The notes below the pieces were generated by a model. The model searched no databases. It had not been told where the DNA came from and saw only the letters and a list, made by a program, of their open reading frames with translations. Source: Autumnicola psychrophila (GTDB lineage: Bacteria; Bacteroidota; Bacteroidia; Flavobacteriales; Flavobacteriaceae). Taken from it: DNA of 64,000 nt. Shown here piece by piece: positions 16,833 to 26,063 of this stretch. Numbering within the stretch: the first letter of the stretch is position 1; each line of letters begins with the position of its first letter. The DNA lies in the NCBI RefSeq assembly GCF_031846645.1, contig NZ_JAVRHN010000007.1, forward strand, positions 124,001 through 188,000, written 5' to 3'. The position numbers and the translations under genes are program-made.

Positions 16833-17533
16833 TCATTCCGTGCTATAATGAAGAGCAGAGACTGGACTCTTCAAAATTTTTAAATTTTATCATTAATAAT
16901 TCTTATCATTTCTGCTTTGTAAATGACGGAAGTAAGGATGACACTGCTAAATTAATCACTGAATTCAAGAGAAAAGCTAATAAAAAAGTGACGCTTATAA
17001 ACCTGGAAATAAACTCCGGCAAAGGAGAGGCTATCAGGCAGGGGTTTTTAAAGATGGTAGATACCGGATACTTTGAAATTATAGGTTATTTAGATGCTGA
17101 TCTTGCTACACCCTTAGAGGAAATTCCTTATTTGCTAGCCTCCTTTGATGAGGGATATGAAGTCGTGATCGGTTCCCGGGTAAAAAGGCTTGGCACTCAT
17201 ATTCATAGAAGGTTGCCCAGGCACTATATGGGTAGAGTATTTGCCACTATCGCCAGTACAACATTAAAGATCAGGGCTTATGATTCTCAATGCGGAGCGA
17301 AATTTTTTAAAGTTGAGACTACGCAATTCTTATTCAGAGAACAGTTTATATCCAAATGGATCTTTGACCTGGAATTATTGTACAGGCTCAAAAATGAACA
17401 ACATGAAATTTATGAAAATAAACTTCTTGAAGTCCCCTTACGAAAATGGAGTGAGCAACTAGATTCTAAAATACGATTGGTGGATATCCTTAGAGTTCCA
17501 ATTGAGTTATTAAAAATAAAGTCTAGAATGTGA
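16814..17533 (+). CDS. GT2 polyprenyl-phosphate glycosyltransferase (Alg5/DPG-synthase-like)
   Basis: This 239-residue enzyme should transfer a hexose from a UDP- or GDP-sugar to undecaprenyl phosphate. It starts MQKTCIIIPCYNEEQRL, has FVNDGSKDDTAKLI and NSGKGEAIRQGFLKM, and the metal-binding motif GYLDADLATPLEEI near residues 91-104. Then come VVIGSRVKRLGTHIHR, RRLPRHYMGRVFA and DSQCGAKFFK, which are the hallmarks of Alg5-like dolichyl/polyprenyl-phosphate glucosyltransferases. There is no C-terminal membrane region. A GT-C-like protein is encoded just upstream on the other strand, a plausible user of the product. It converges with the next gene with an 11-bp overlap. Confidence 0.88.
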   Translation: MQKTCIIIPCYNEEQRLDSSKFLNFIINNSYHFCFVNDGSKDDTAKLITEFKRKANKKVTLINLEINSGKGEAIRQGFLKMVDTGYFEIIGYLDADLATPLEEIPYLLASFDEGYEVVIGSRVKRLGTHIHRRLPRHYMGRVFATIASTTLKIRAYDSQCGAKFFKVETTQFLFREQFISKWIFDLELLYRLKNEQHEIYENKLLEVPLRKWSEQLDSKIRLVDILRVPIELLKIKSRM

Positions 17534-18359
17534 AAATTTTTCTAATCCCTCTTATTGGCCACAGTATATATTCTCCAATCCTATACTCTGGTTTTTTATA
17601 AATTCTTTTTTCTGAATTTTCTACGAATTTTAATCTTTCCAGATTATGATCTATTAACAACTCATAATGTCTAACATATAAATCCTTATGTTTTAAGTAT
17701 ATATATTTTAAAAGATCATATTTATTTCTATTGGCAGTCGCAGTATTAGAACTCTCTCTTAACCTATAATGAAATAATTGTTCTTTTATACAAATTGATT
17801 TACCTCCATTCGAAAGAAGACGAATAAAGAATTCCCAGTCTTCATAACCCTTTTTCATTTTTTCATCGTAACCACCAACTTTCTCACATTCAGTCTTTCT
17901 AAAAAGGGAGTTCCCAATGGCATGATTATATTTTAGAAAATCCTTTAGTTCTGAATCAGGATACTTTAGGATAAAATCCTGAATATTTTTTCCGAACCTT
18001 CTAATATAACAGGTCACTAACTTTATTTTTTCATCATTTTCAATTATTTCTATTGCCTTACTGCAGAAGCTGCATTCAAAATAATCATCACTATCTAAGG
18101 GCAGAATATATTTCCCCGAAGCTTGAGCAATCCCTACATTTCTGGCCTTACTAGCACCTTTATTTTCCTGGGTGATCAGCTTGGAAATTTTTGGCTCTAT
18201 TTTTTGTAAAATAGCCTTAGTCTTATCATTAGAGCCATCATCAATTATTATGATCTCAGTATTTGGATAATCCTGAGCTAAAGCCGAATCAACGGCTTCC
18301 TCGATGTTTTCCCAGTTATTGTAGCAAGGTATAATTATTGAAACTAAAGGCTTGGTCAT
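17523..18359 (-). CDS. Family 2 glycosyltransferase
   Basis: This 278-residue GT-A enzyme begins MTKPLVSIIIPCYNNWENIEEAV. It has IIIDDGSNDKTKAIL near residue 37, NKGASKARNVGIAQASGKYI, and the metal motif LPLDSDDYFECSF near residue 92. The second half has HAIGNSLFRKTECEKVGGYD and KGYEDWEFFIRLL, where the E-D-W is the catalytic-base region. Its start overlaps the preceding GT4 stop by 4 bp (ATGA), so they are coupled. The 3' end overlaps the convergent plus-strand gene by 11 bp. Confidence 0.92.
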   Translation of the reverse strand: MTKPLVSIIIPCYNNWENIEEAVDSALAQDYPNTEIIIIDDGSNDKTKAILQKIEPKISKLITQENKGASKARNVGIAQASGKYILPLDSDDYFECSFCSKAIEIIENDEKIKLVTCYIRRFGKNIQDFILKYPDSELKDFLKYNHAIGNSLFRKTECEKVGGYDEKMKKGYEDWEFFIRLLSNGGKSICIKEQLFHYRLRESSNTATANRNKYDLLKYIYLKHKDLYVRHYELLIDHNLERLKFVENSEKRIYKKPEYRIGEYILWPIRGIRKIFTF

Positions 18360-19573
18360 AGTTCATTATATATTTGAGCCCATTGATATTCAATGTTCTT
18401 TAGAGAAAATTTTTGAACGTTGACTCTACTTCTTTTACCCATTTCAATTCTTATTTTTTTTTCAAAAAGTAATTCAATATTTTTTACTAAACAATCTACA
18501 TCAAATTCCTTGCATAAAAATCCATTTTCCCCATTTCTAAAGGTATATTTAATTCCTCCGGAATTAAAAGCTACTACCGGTAATCCACAGGCCTGTGCTT
18601 CTAAAGTTGCCAAACCCTGGGTTTCTCTTCTTCCGTCCTTTAAAGGTACCGATGTAAATAAAAAAACATCGCTTTGCTGTAAATAATATTTAACAGCTTC
18701 CTGATTTCTTCTTCCCAGTAGCTGTATATCTTCTTCCAATTGTAAGTTTTGAATCTTATTTTCCAGTAGCTCCCTATGATCTCCTTCGCCAATTATTAAT
18801 AATTTAATTTTATATCCCTTATTCTTAATTTTATTTACGGCTTCAATTGCAAATTCATGCCCCTTGATAGGGTCTAGTCTCCCCACTGTAATAAGCCTCA
18901 GTCTGTCTGAACTTTTCTTCGAATCTGTAGGCATAAAATAATGGGTATCCACACCCACAGGAACAACTCTAAGATTTTTATCGGGACACCCAAGTGAGCG
19001 TATAATTCCCGCCAGATAAGGTGTATTCGCCACGATTAAATTATCCCCTTGAAAAAGATGCTTATAATAGCCGTTATTAGGTATAAAACCATTAATAGGA
19101 AAGAAGGCATCATGCCCGTGAAAACTTACAATTAGCTTTCCTTTTAGAAGTCCAGCTTTTTTTAAGATATCAAACGGTTTGGAAGAAGTACCGTATTGAA
19201 TATGATATACATCAAAATTCTCAAATTTTTTATAAAAATTAAACTGATAGATCCAGGTTAGGCTAAATTTCTTTTTAAGTGATAAAAACTTTATAAGCTT
19301 TTTTATATTCTTAAAGTGTTTGAGTAAAATAAATGCTGCCTTAAAAAGCCTGATAAATTTATTGGATTGAATTCTATAATCTTCAAAAACGATGCGTTTA
19401 TCAAATTGATGTTTTAGTATAGTTTCTTCATGTGTGCTTTCTTGAAAACTTAAGAGTTCATCAATAAGAATTGTAACTTCAAATCCTGCTTTTTTTGCAG
19501 TTATCATCTGTGCTAAAACAAATGTTTCAGAGAGGTGGGGGAATTGTCTAATTCGAAAAAGTATTTGTTTCAT
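18356..19573 (-). CDS. Family 4 glycosyltransferase
   Basis: This 405-residue GT-B enzyme begins MKQILFRIRQFPHLSETFVLAQM, a typical GT4 opening (FPxLSETF). It has FHGHDAFFP near residue 150, VVPVGVDTHYF, and ITVGRLDPIKGHEFAIEAV near residue 228. LLIIGEGDHRELLE follows, then the EX7E motif ETQGLATLE near residue 318 with AQACGLPVVAFNSGG. It lies 2 bp after the upstream GT2 stop and overlaps the next gene by 4 bp. This is one of the most canonical transferases in the locus; the sugar is unknown. Confidence 0.93.
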   Translation of the reverse strand: MKQILFRIRQFPHLSETFVLAQMITAKKAGFEVTILIDELLSFQESTHEETILKHQFDKRIVFEDYRIQSNKFIRLFKAAFILLKHFKNIKKLIKFLSLKKKFSLTWIYQFNFYKKFENFDVYHIQYGTSSKPFDILKKAGLLKGKLIVSFHGHDAFFPINGFIPNNGYYKHLFQGDNLIVANTPYLAGIIRSLGCPDKNLRVVPVGVDTHYFMPTDSKKSSDRLRLITVGRLDPIKGHEFAIEAVNKIKNKGYKIKLLIIGEGDHRELLENKIQNLQLEEDIQLLGRRNQEAVKYYLQQSDVFLFTSVPLKDGRRETQGLATLEAQACGLPVVAFNSGGIKYTFRNGENGFLCKEFDVDCLVKNIELLFEKKIRIEMGKRSRVNVQKFSLKNIEYQWAQIYNEL

Positions 19574-19575
19574 CC

Positions 19576-20580
19576 TTAAAAGAGACTTTTTTTAATTAAA
19601 GCTAAATATCTCTCGATTGGTAAGCGAAGTAATTCTCTAAAACCAATTTTATGCAATTGGTAAAAAACTTTTAAATTTTGGAACTTTCTTTCATGCAATA
19701 TAAAATCAATTAAATCATTAACTATAATCCGCTTGAGTTTTATAAAATTGATATCTTGACATTCGTCTGTAATTAAAGATAGTTTCTTAAAAAAAGAAAT
19801 CTCTAAAGGCAAAGTTTTAACGTCTGGAGAATTTCTATTTTCTCCTAGAAAATACTGTAGTAATAATTCATTTTCTGAAACCTTGATAAAAAATGTTTTA
19901 TAGGTTTTTTCCAGGTTTTGATAAAACAACTTCTTTTTAGTATCATTCATTAATCGTGCGTTTGTAAGACTTGCTGAATGATATCGATAAGAATAAATTC
20001 CGGGATTATCAATTTTTTTAAACCTGCTATGCTTTAGGGCTCTTAACCAAAAATCATAATCTTCAACCATAAATAAGTCTTCGTCATAGCCTGCATTTTG
20101 ATTAAAAACCTCAATTTTGTATAGAAAGCAAGCACCTATCACTCCGTAGAAAAAAAGATACTCAATTTCCTTAAGATGAGATTGACCGGTAAGAGTGCCC
20201 TCTTCATTTATATGTAAGTATTCTGAATAAATGACATCACAATCATACTTTATAAGAGCATTGAATAAACACTCAATTGCACATTTATTATAAATATTAT
20301 CATGTGAGGTCCACGTAACATATTTACCATTAGCTTTACGGTGCCCCATATTTAGCGATGCAGGTAGTTTTAAATTCTTTTCATTGGTAATAATTTGTAT
20401 TCTGGAATCATTTAATGCCCACTTTATTGCTATGTTAAAACTAGCATCGGTAGAAGCATCATTTACAATAATTAATTCAATATTTGAATAGGTTTGATCT
20501 AAACAACTGGCAATAGCCTCATTTAAAAAAAACTCTCCATTATAAACCGGAAGTATTATTGATATTAAAGGTAGATCCAT
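19576..20580 (-). CDS. Family 2 glycosyltransferase
   Basis: This 334-residue GT-A enzyme begins MDLPLISIILPVYNGEFFLNEA. It has LIIVNDASTDASFNIA near residue 36, NLKLPASLNMGHRKANGKYV, and WTSHDNIYNKCA in place of a DXD motif near residue 95; a His-Asp-Asn reading is seen in several GT2 subfamilies. VEDYDFWLRALKHS is the catalytic-base region. It is the last minus-strand gene before the plus-strand GT14 module, so transcription from the upstream wza promoter would have to pass an oppositely oriented pair of genes. Confidence 0.9.
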   Translation of the reverse strand: MDLPLISIILPVYNGEFFLNEAIASCLDQTYSNIELIIVNDASTDASFNIAIKWALNDSRIQIITNEKNLKLPASLNMGHRKANGKYVTWTSHDNIYNKCAIECLFNALIKYDCDVIYSEYLHINEEGTLTGQSHLKEIEYLFFYGVIGACFLYKIEVFNQNAGYDEDLFMVEDYDFWLRALKHSRFKKIDNPGIYSYRYHSASLTNARLMNDTKKKLFYQNLEKTYKTFFIKVSENELLLQYFLGENRNSPDVKTLPLEISFFKKLSLITDECQDINFIKLKRIIVNDLIDFILHERKFQNLKVFYQLHKIGFRELLRLPIERYLALIKKSLF

Positions 20581-20642
20581 TTAAATTTGAAGCAAGAAAA
20601 TTTATCTTTAGTAAAGATATAATAAACAATTAGTGCTCCCTA

Positions 20643-21587
20643 ATGGAATTGAATTATCTCATACTTGCTCATAAAAACCCGCTACAGGTTAAAAGGTTAA
20701 TTTTAAGCCTTGAGAGTGAGGAAACCAGTTTTTATATCCATATAGATTTACAGGCCAGTATTGATGAATTCAAACAGGTGCTCCTACTACCCAATATTTA
20801 TTTTTTAAATAAAAGATATAAAGGCACCTGGGGAGACATAGGAATAGTAAAAGCTACGCTTTACGGTATGCAGGAAATATCCCGGAATACTAAAAAAGGA
20901 TATTGCATACTTTTAAGCGGACAGGATTATCCACTTGTATCCAGGCAAAAGATAAAAGATCTTCTCAAAGAAAAATTCCCTACAGAATTTCTAACTGTAT
21001 ATCCCATGCCACATTTTGGATGGAAATATGGTGGAATGGACCGGCTTGAAAAATACAAGATCATTAAATCTAAAAAACGAAAGCACTTTCTTCAATTACC
21101 CTCCATCTTTGACAAGGAATTTTATAGTCTTGAAACATTTGGAAAACTAAATTTTCTAAGAAAAAACCGAAGGTTTCAAGAAATGAGTCTGGTTTTAAAA
21201 AAACGGAAATTCCCAAACTATTTAAAAGCATATGGTGGTAGCCAGTGGTGGGCACTTACTATGGAAACGACTATTCAAATTCTAAATTATGTAGATAAAC
21301 ATTTGGATTATTTAGAATATCATAAATATAGCCTATTACCAGATGAAATATTTTTCCATAGTATTCTTATGCAACTTCAGGAGGAAAAAACAGAAAAAAT
21401 TTCTATTGAAAAATCATTCACTTATGTGAACTGGGAAAGACCTGAAACTCCTTTACCGGTAACTTTTGAAGAGCAGGATTTTAATGAACTTCAAAAAGCT
21501 TCCAAAAATTATTTATTTGCCAGAAAGTTTGATATAAAGCTGGATTCAGAAATATTGGATGCCATCGATAAAAAATTACTTCAGTAA
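20643..21587 (+). CDS. GT14 core-2/I-branching-type glycosyltransferase
   Basis: This 314-residue protein matches the family of beta-1,6-N-acetylglucosaminyltransferases and xylosyltransferases (GT14, GT-A-like without DXD). Landmarks are NYLILAHKNPLQVKRLI at the N-terminus, FYIHIDLQAS, GTWGDIGIVKATLYGM near residues 61-76, and LLSGQDYPLVS near residue 98. YGGSQWWALT near residue 198 and LLPDEIFFHSIL near residue 232 complete the set. Bacterial members add branches to capsules or exopolysaccharide. The gene is read opposite to its neighbours and forms a pair with the following methyltransferase. Confidence 0.9.
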   Translation: MELNYLILAHKNPLQVKRLILSLESEETSFYIHIDLQASIDEFKQVLLLPNIYFLNKRYKGTWGDIGIVKATLYGMQEISRNTKKGYCILLSGQDYPLVSRQKIKDLLKEKFPTEFLTVYPMPHFGWKYGGMDRLEKYKIIKSKKRKHFLQLPSIFDKEFYSLETFGKLNFLRKNRRFQEMSLVLKKRKFPNYLKAYGGSQWWALTMETTIQILNYVDKHLDYLEYHKYSLLPDEIFFHSILMQLQEEKTEKISIEKSFTYVNWERPETPLPVTFEEQDFNELQKASKNYLFARKFDIKLDSEILDAIDKKLLQ

Positions 21588-21591
21588 CATT

Positions 21592-22389
21592 ATGGGAAAA
21601 ATTAGAGAATTCATAAAATCAATTTTACCGGAAGAGTTCAAATATCAATATGTATTACTCCGTAAATTCAAAAAGAAAAGAAGACTTGAAAAGAAATATG
21701 CAGGGAATAATGTAAAATGCCTCATATGTGGACATTCATATAGAATATTCGAACCTTTTAAAAATGTTACTAATGAAAAATGTACCAATTGCATTTCTAT
21801 GAAGAGGCATAGGCTTTTATACCACTATTTGATTAATAATACAGAATTGTTTTCGAGTAAAGATTCAAGAAATATTTTACACTTTGCTCCTGAAAAAGCC
21901 TTTTATGATATTTTATCTAAAATGGAGCATCTAAATTATTATCCAGGTGATCTTGAGCCAGAAAACTATAAATTTTATAGAAAAACTAATATTTATAAAG
22001 TCAATATCACAAACCTTCATTTTGAAGATAACTTTTTTGATGTCATTTTATGCAATCATGTATTGGAGCATATTATGGAAGATGAAGTGGCTATGGCTGA
22101 ATTATATCGCGTTATGAAAATAGGTGGTTGGGGAATATTCCAGGTGCCAATAGATTTTCACAGGGATAAAACTTATGAAGATCCCACTAAAACTACTCCA
22201 GATGAACGATATCAGGCATTTGGGCAGTTAGACCATGTAAGGTGGTACGGGATTGATTATCCGGAAAGACTTAAGAAAGCAGGATTTGAAGTGCATGATA
22301 TACGTTACACAGACCAGTTTACAGCAGAGGAAAAATTTAAGCATGGTTTTCCTGAAAAAGAATCTATCTATTTATGTTATAAAAGGTAA
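21592..22389 (+). CDS. SAM-dependent methyltransferase with N-terminal zinc-ribbon-like motif
   Basis: The ATG at 21592, four bases after the GT14 stop, is preferred over an ATG at 21559 inside the GT14 gene. The product is 265 residues. A CLICGHSY...CTNCISMKRHRLL arrangement (two CxxC pairs, residues about 39-80) suggests a zinc-binding N-terminal module. The methyltransferase core has PGDLEPENYKF in place of the strand-2 end and ILCNHVLEHIMEDEVAMAEL, then LYRVMKIGGWGIFQVPI. Motif I itself (NILHFAPEKAF) is divergent. The converging end is 12 bp from the next GT2 stop. It probably methylates a glycan or lipid-linked sugar; this is inferred from position. Confidence 0.82.
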   Translation: MGKIREFIKSILPEEFKYQYVLLRKFKKKRRLEKKYAGNNVKCLICGHSYRIFEPFKNVTNEKCTNCISMKRHRLLYHYLINNTELFSSKDSRNILHFAPEKAFYDILSKMEHLNYYPGDLEPENYKFYRKTNIYKVNITNLHFEDNFFDVILCNHVLEHIMEDEVAMAELYRVMKIGGWGIFQVPIDFHRDKTYEDPTKTTPDERYQAFGQLDHVRWYGIDYPERLKKAGFEVHDIRYTDQFTAEEKFKHGFPEKESIYLCYKR

Positions 22390-22400
22390 TTCTTAAATAA

Positions 22401-23351
22401 TTATTTTCTCGATTTTGCTTTTTCCAAAAGAAAAAAACCTTTACCAAATTTCGAAACAACAACTAAGGAAGCTTTAAAATAGAACAATGAAACCTTCCCT
22501 AAATATTCTTTGACAATGGGGAAAATTCTTATTATAACATCTGATCGATTATGCAATTTACGAATCTCATAACTCAAATTCATTAATCCATAGATAAGTT
22601 CCGTTTTTGTATTCTGGCCTATTTTATTTTCCAGATCTCTGAAGGTATGGTATCTATTTTCTATTAATTCCTTTTTAAAATGTCCTTCATTTTTTGTGAG
22701 TACTGTTTGAATTGATTTTTTATGGAGCCTCCTATGAGTTAAAATCTTCTCTAAATAATCGCCATTTTCCGTAATAAATAACATTTTACAGAAGTAATTA
22801 TAATCCTGCCAGGATCTCATTCTTTCATTCCAGTTTATTTGCTCTGCAACCTTTCTTTTAAGCATTACATCATAAGTGTACCAGTGAATCTTTAGTAAGA
22901 TAAAATCTGAAGCTTTTATTCCATATTCTTTTTTCTCGTAGGTATAGGCTTCGAGCATTTTATCAGCCTGAAAATTTTGTGTTTTGGCGACCACAAAATC
23001 AAGATCATTTTTAATTATAAAATCTAATTTTGAAGAGATATGATCTGGCGTCATGAGATCATCACTGTCAAACCATATTATATAATCTCCAGTAGATTTC
23101 TCAAATCCAAAATTCCTACAACTATTCGCTCCTTTAGGTAATCTATCAGGACGCGTATAATATTTTATTCTTTCATCTTTCTTATGATAGCTCTTAAGCA
23201 CCTCTAAGGTACCATCAGTAGAACCGTCATCTACTACAAGACATTCCCAGTTGTGATATGCTTGACTGAGAATAGACTCCAATGTTTCTCCTATTAAATA
23301 TGCTCGGTTATAAACTGGAATAATTATAGAAACACTTTCTTTAATTTTCAT
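22401..23351 (-). CDS. Family 2 glycosyltransferase
   Basis: The ATG at 23351 (MKIKESVSIIIPVYNRAYLI) overlaps the upstream stop by 4 bp and fits the family start; an in-frame ATG at 23378 would add nine residues. The 316-residue protein has LVVDDGSTDGTLEVL, GANSCRNFGFEKSTGDYI, the metal motif WFDSDDLMTPDHI near residue 95, and MRSWQDYNYFCKML as the catalytic-base region. The C-terminal hydrophobic and basic tail may be membrane-associated. Substrate unknown. Confidence 0.92.
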   Translation of the reverse strand: MKIKESVSIIIPVYNRAYLIGETLESILSQAYHNWECLVVDDGSTDGTLEVLKSYHKKDERIKYYTRPDRLPKGANSCRNFGFEKSTGDYIIWFDSDDLMTPDHISSKLDFIIKNDLDFVVAKTQNFQADKMLEAYTYEKKEYGIKASDFILLKIHWYTYDVMLKRKVAEQINWNERMRSWQDYNYFCKMLFITENGDYLEKILTHRRLHKKSIQTVLTKNEGHFKKELIENRYHTFRDLENKIGQNTKTELIYGLMNLSYEIRKLHNRSDVIIRIFPIVKEYLGKVSLFYFKASLVVVSKFGKGFFLLEKAKSRK

Positions 23352-25192
23352 ATCATTCCTGTGCAATAGGTGTTCCACGCATCGATTAATTTCTTATTTC
23401 CAAATTTAGTTAAAGACTTTCCTCTGCGTGGTGTAGGTGTAAATTCCCCAAAAACGGCTCCTTTCTGTGTGGCATAAAAATCAATGCGGCCAAAGATCTT
23501 ATAGTGTTTGCTTAATTTTTTTGCCTGTATTACCATTTCTGATAAACAAGCTGGCGCATCATCAGATTTATTTGTAACGGCATCTATGACTACCTTTTCC
23601 TTTATAAGGTTCCAATTTTCATCATAGAAAGAGACTTGTTCTTTTTCAAAAGATTTTCGCTTGTCTAATTGAATAAAAAGGATATTTCCATTAAACGTGT
23701 AAAACCTATAATCATTAGGAACAAGTATTTCGCCACTTTCATTTGGAAGAAATTCTTCAATCACTATTTCTGAAATCCTCTTGACCATAAATAAATCGTG
23801 CACAGCTTTTTCAAGATCGCTTATGCTATATTTTTTCTTATCAAATAAATTGTAACCACCTCTTATAAGAAAAACATCTTTACTTGCTTCTCCCCTTACA
23901 GGTTTTATAATAAAGTTTTCAGGCAGAGTTAATAAATCAAGTTTCTGAAAATCTTCTTTGCAACCACTCCATATTTTTTTGGCAACCTTGGCTCCAGCTT
24001 TTAAAGCAAATTCTTTCGCATTTAATTTGTTCTCTAATCTATGTTGCCATATAGTCGAATTCTTCCAGGTTTCGAAATCATCATTTCTATAAAATCTAAA
24101 ATCACTTAGTTCCTTCTTCAAATCGCTGCCAAAAAATAGCTGTTGTCTTTTCCAAATTCTTCTTTCAAATTCAGTTTTTCTCCAGGTTTCCAATTGCCGG
24201 AAAATACTCCTTTTAAACCGGTATAATTGCAACCGGATTTTGAAAAAAATATCATTAACCAGGTCAATAATAGTAAATGAATTATGGTTCTTGACGACGT
24301 ATAAAAATACTCTTCTATTGAATTTTAAAAACTGAATAGGTTTACCACCCTTTAGTAGAAGCTTGGATAATTGTATCCAGTATTTAATTGACAACTTCCC
24401 TTGTTTATATAAAATTTCTTCAAAAAGCTTGATAAACCTAATTTTTTGTGCAGGCTCGAAAGCTTCTAAATTAGCAAGTAGATAATGAGAAAAAAAAATG
24501 ATTCTTGCATTCATTTTTTGTTCTTCCAGATAACCACCTCTCGAAATATTATAATCAGAAATTCTAAAAAAAGCAGTGGCAGTATTAATACTGAAGTTAT
24601 TGCCGAATTCACTAAACTGCATCCATGCAAGAATATCTGAGCCCCAACCTAGAGGAATATCAGAAAAACCGTATTTCAAGAACATATCCCTTCTAAATAT
24701 TTGCTCAGTCAAGGACCCTCTTGATCCTTCAAAATATCTTCGATAAACAAAATTGGTAGACTTTTCTATTTTCGGATGTTCAAATCTCCTTGATATATCC
24801 CCAGAAGGACTACGAACAACCCTAGACGCAAAACGTACTACTTTAATATTTCTTTCCTCAACTTCTTTTAAGTTCTTATAGAACTCCTCAACATAATTCT
24901 CGCTAATATAATCATCGTCCCCGAGAATCATAAGCCATCTTTCCCCCGCCGACAAATTGATACATCGATGCCATTGTCCTGTTAAGGAAGTACCACCAAG
25001 ATTTTCACTAAACCTATGATAAAAGATATTCAAAGAACCTTCAAAGCCTTTTATGATTTCCAATGGTTCTTCAGGAGAAGCATCGTCACCAATATAAACT
25101 GTGAAATTCTTGTTTGTTTGTACCGCTAAAGATTCTATACATTCTAGGAAGTATTGCTTTTTAAAATATGGGATTACGATAGCTAATTGCAT
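23348..25192 (-). CDS. Fusion of a GT2 glycosyltransferase and a TupA-like ATP-grasp domain
   Basis: The 614-residue protein has two parts. Residues 1-230 form a GT2 domain: AIVIPYFKKQYFLECIESLA, VYIGDDASPEEPLEII, the metal motif LMILGDDDYISENY near residue 88, and WGSDILAWMQFSEF. After a basic linker, residues about 360-614 resemble an ATP-grasp domain. The signs are NKLNAKEFALKAG, NFIIKPVRGEASKDVFLI (lysine and loop for ATP), IVIEEFLPNE, NDYRFYTFNG, GRIDFYATQKGAVFGEFTPT with the D and E metal ligands, and TPRRGKSLTKFG. TupA-like ATP-grasps make amide links on glycans such as teichuronopeptide. A single polypeptide could thus add a sugar and amidate it. The GT2 domain has a decayed paralogue at 13 kb. 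Confidence 0.8.
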   Translation of the reverse strand: MQLAIVIPYFKKQYFLECIESLAVQTNKNFTVYIGDDASPEEPLEIIKGFEGSLNIFYHRFSENLGGTSLTGQWHRCINLSAGERWLMILGDDDYISENYVEEFYKNLKEVEERNIKVVRFASRVVRSPSGDISRRFEHPKIEKSTNFVYRRYFEGSRGSLTEQIFRRDMFLKYGFSDIPLGWGSDILAWMQFSEFGNNFSINTATAFFRISDYNISRGGYLEEQKMNARIIFFSHYLLANLEAFEPAQKIRFIKLFEEILYKQGKLSIKYWIQLSKLLLKGGKPIQFLKFNRRVFLYVVKNHNSFTIIDLVNDIFFKIRLQLYRFKRSIFRQLETWRKTEFERRIWKRQQLFFGSDLKKELSDFRFYRNDDFETWKNSTIWQHRLENKLNAKEFALKAGAKVAKKIWSGCKEDFQKLDLLTLPENFIIKPVRGEASKDVFLIRGGYNLFDKKKYSISDLEKAVHDLFMVKRISEIVIEEFLPNESGEILVPNDYRFYTFNGNILFIQLDKRKSFEKEQVSFYDENWNLIKEKVVIDAVTNKSDDAPACLSEMVIQAKKLSKHYKIFGRIDFYATQKGAVFGEFTPTPRRGKSLTKFGNKKLIDAWNTYCTGMI

Positions 25193-25196
25193 TATT

Positions 25197-26063
25197 TCAA
25201 CCCAGTTTTGTTCTTAAAAAATTTAGAAAATAACGGAAATGGTTTTGATGCTCGGGATTTAAAGGTTTTATTTTGAATAATTTCAACCAGAACTTAAAAG
25301 CAAGTTTTGCATTTCCAGTATTTTTACAATGAAAAATGAAATGGGAAATTTGCTGTCCTCTTTCACTATCCCCTAACTCGGCATCTCCGATGATTTTTGG
25401 AAGATGTTGTTTATACAATTTGTAGAAGTTATAAGTAGCATTTAACCATCGACTATCTATCGTACCGTTTGAAAAATGCTCTAAAAGTATCTTATTTGTA
25501 ACCACAATTCTGTAGCCTTGCCTTAAATAATCGAGGCAGATACTTTGATCATAATTATGGAATCCCTCCAGATTTTCATTGAATTTAATTTGGCCATCTC
25601 TCCTTAAACACATAAACACTCCATCGATAACCGCGACTTCTTCTTCATTACCATCTTCAAAACCACCTTTTAAATGTTCCACTCTTCCATCGGGCCTATG
25701 TTGTAGTACGTTTTTGACTAAAGTTTTAGATGGTTGTTCCCACCATCCTGACGCTATATCAGAGATAATCTTACTCCCTGCTATTCCCACTATTCCAACT
25801 TGAAGATTTTGAGAAAAAATATTTTTCAGCTTTCCTCCCCAATCACGGGTATGGAAAAGTACGTCCTCATGAACGAAACATAAAATACCACCTTTGCTCT
25901 TTTCGATGCCCACATTATATGCGCTAAAAATAGAATATTTATTTTTGGAGTTATCCAGAACTATTAATTCGTATGGACAACCAATGGTATCCTTTATATT
26001 AGATTCTAAGGCCTTTAAGAGAGAGGCTCTCCTGGAGCAGACAATAATAGAGAATTCAATCAT
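25197..26063 (-). CDS. Glycosyltransferase of the GT2-like Glyco_tranf_2_5 type
   Basis: This 288-residue protein begins MIEFSIIVCSRRASLLKALES, has YELIVLDNSKNKYSIF near residue 31, and AYNVGIEKSKGGILCFVHED. The HED at residues about 69-71 replaces DXD. This CFVHEDV pattern and the later GVFMCLRRDG and FHNYDQSICLDYLRQGY are typical of the family often called glycosyltransferase-like domain family 2_5. It starts within the last bases of the upstream GT2 gene (8-bp overlap) and is followed after 4 bp by the fusion gene. Substrate unknown. Confidence 0.85.
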   Translation of the reverse strand: MIEFSIIVCSRRASLLKALESNIKDTIGCPYELIVLDNSKNKYSIFSAYNVGIEKSKGGILCFVHEDVLFHTRDWGGKLKNIFSQNLQVGIVGIAGSKIISDIASGWWEQPSKTLVKNVLQHRPDGRVEHLKGGFEDGNEEEVAVIDGVFMCLRRDGQIKFNENLEGFHNYDQSICLDYLRQGYRIVVTNKILLEHFSNGTIDSRWLNATYNFYKLYKQHLPKIIGDAELGDSERGQQISHFIFHCKNTGNAKLAFKFWLKLFKIKPLNPEHQNHFRYFLNFLRTKLG

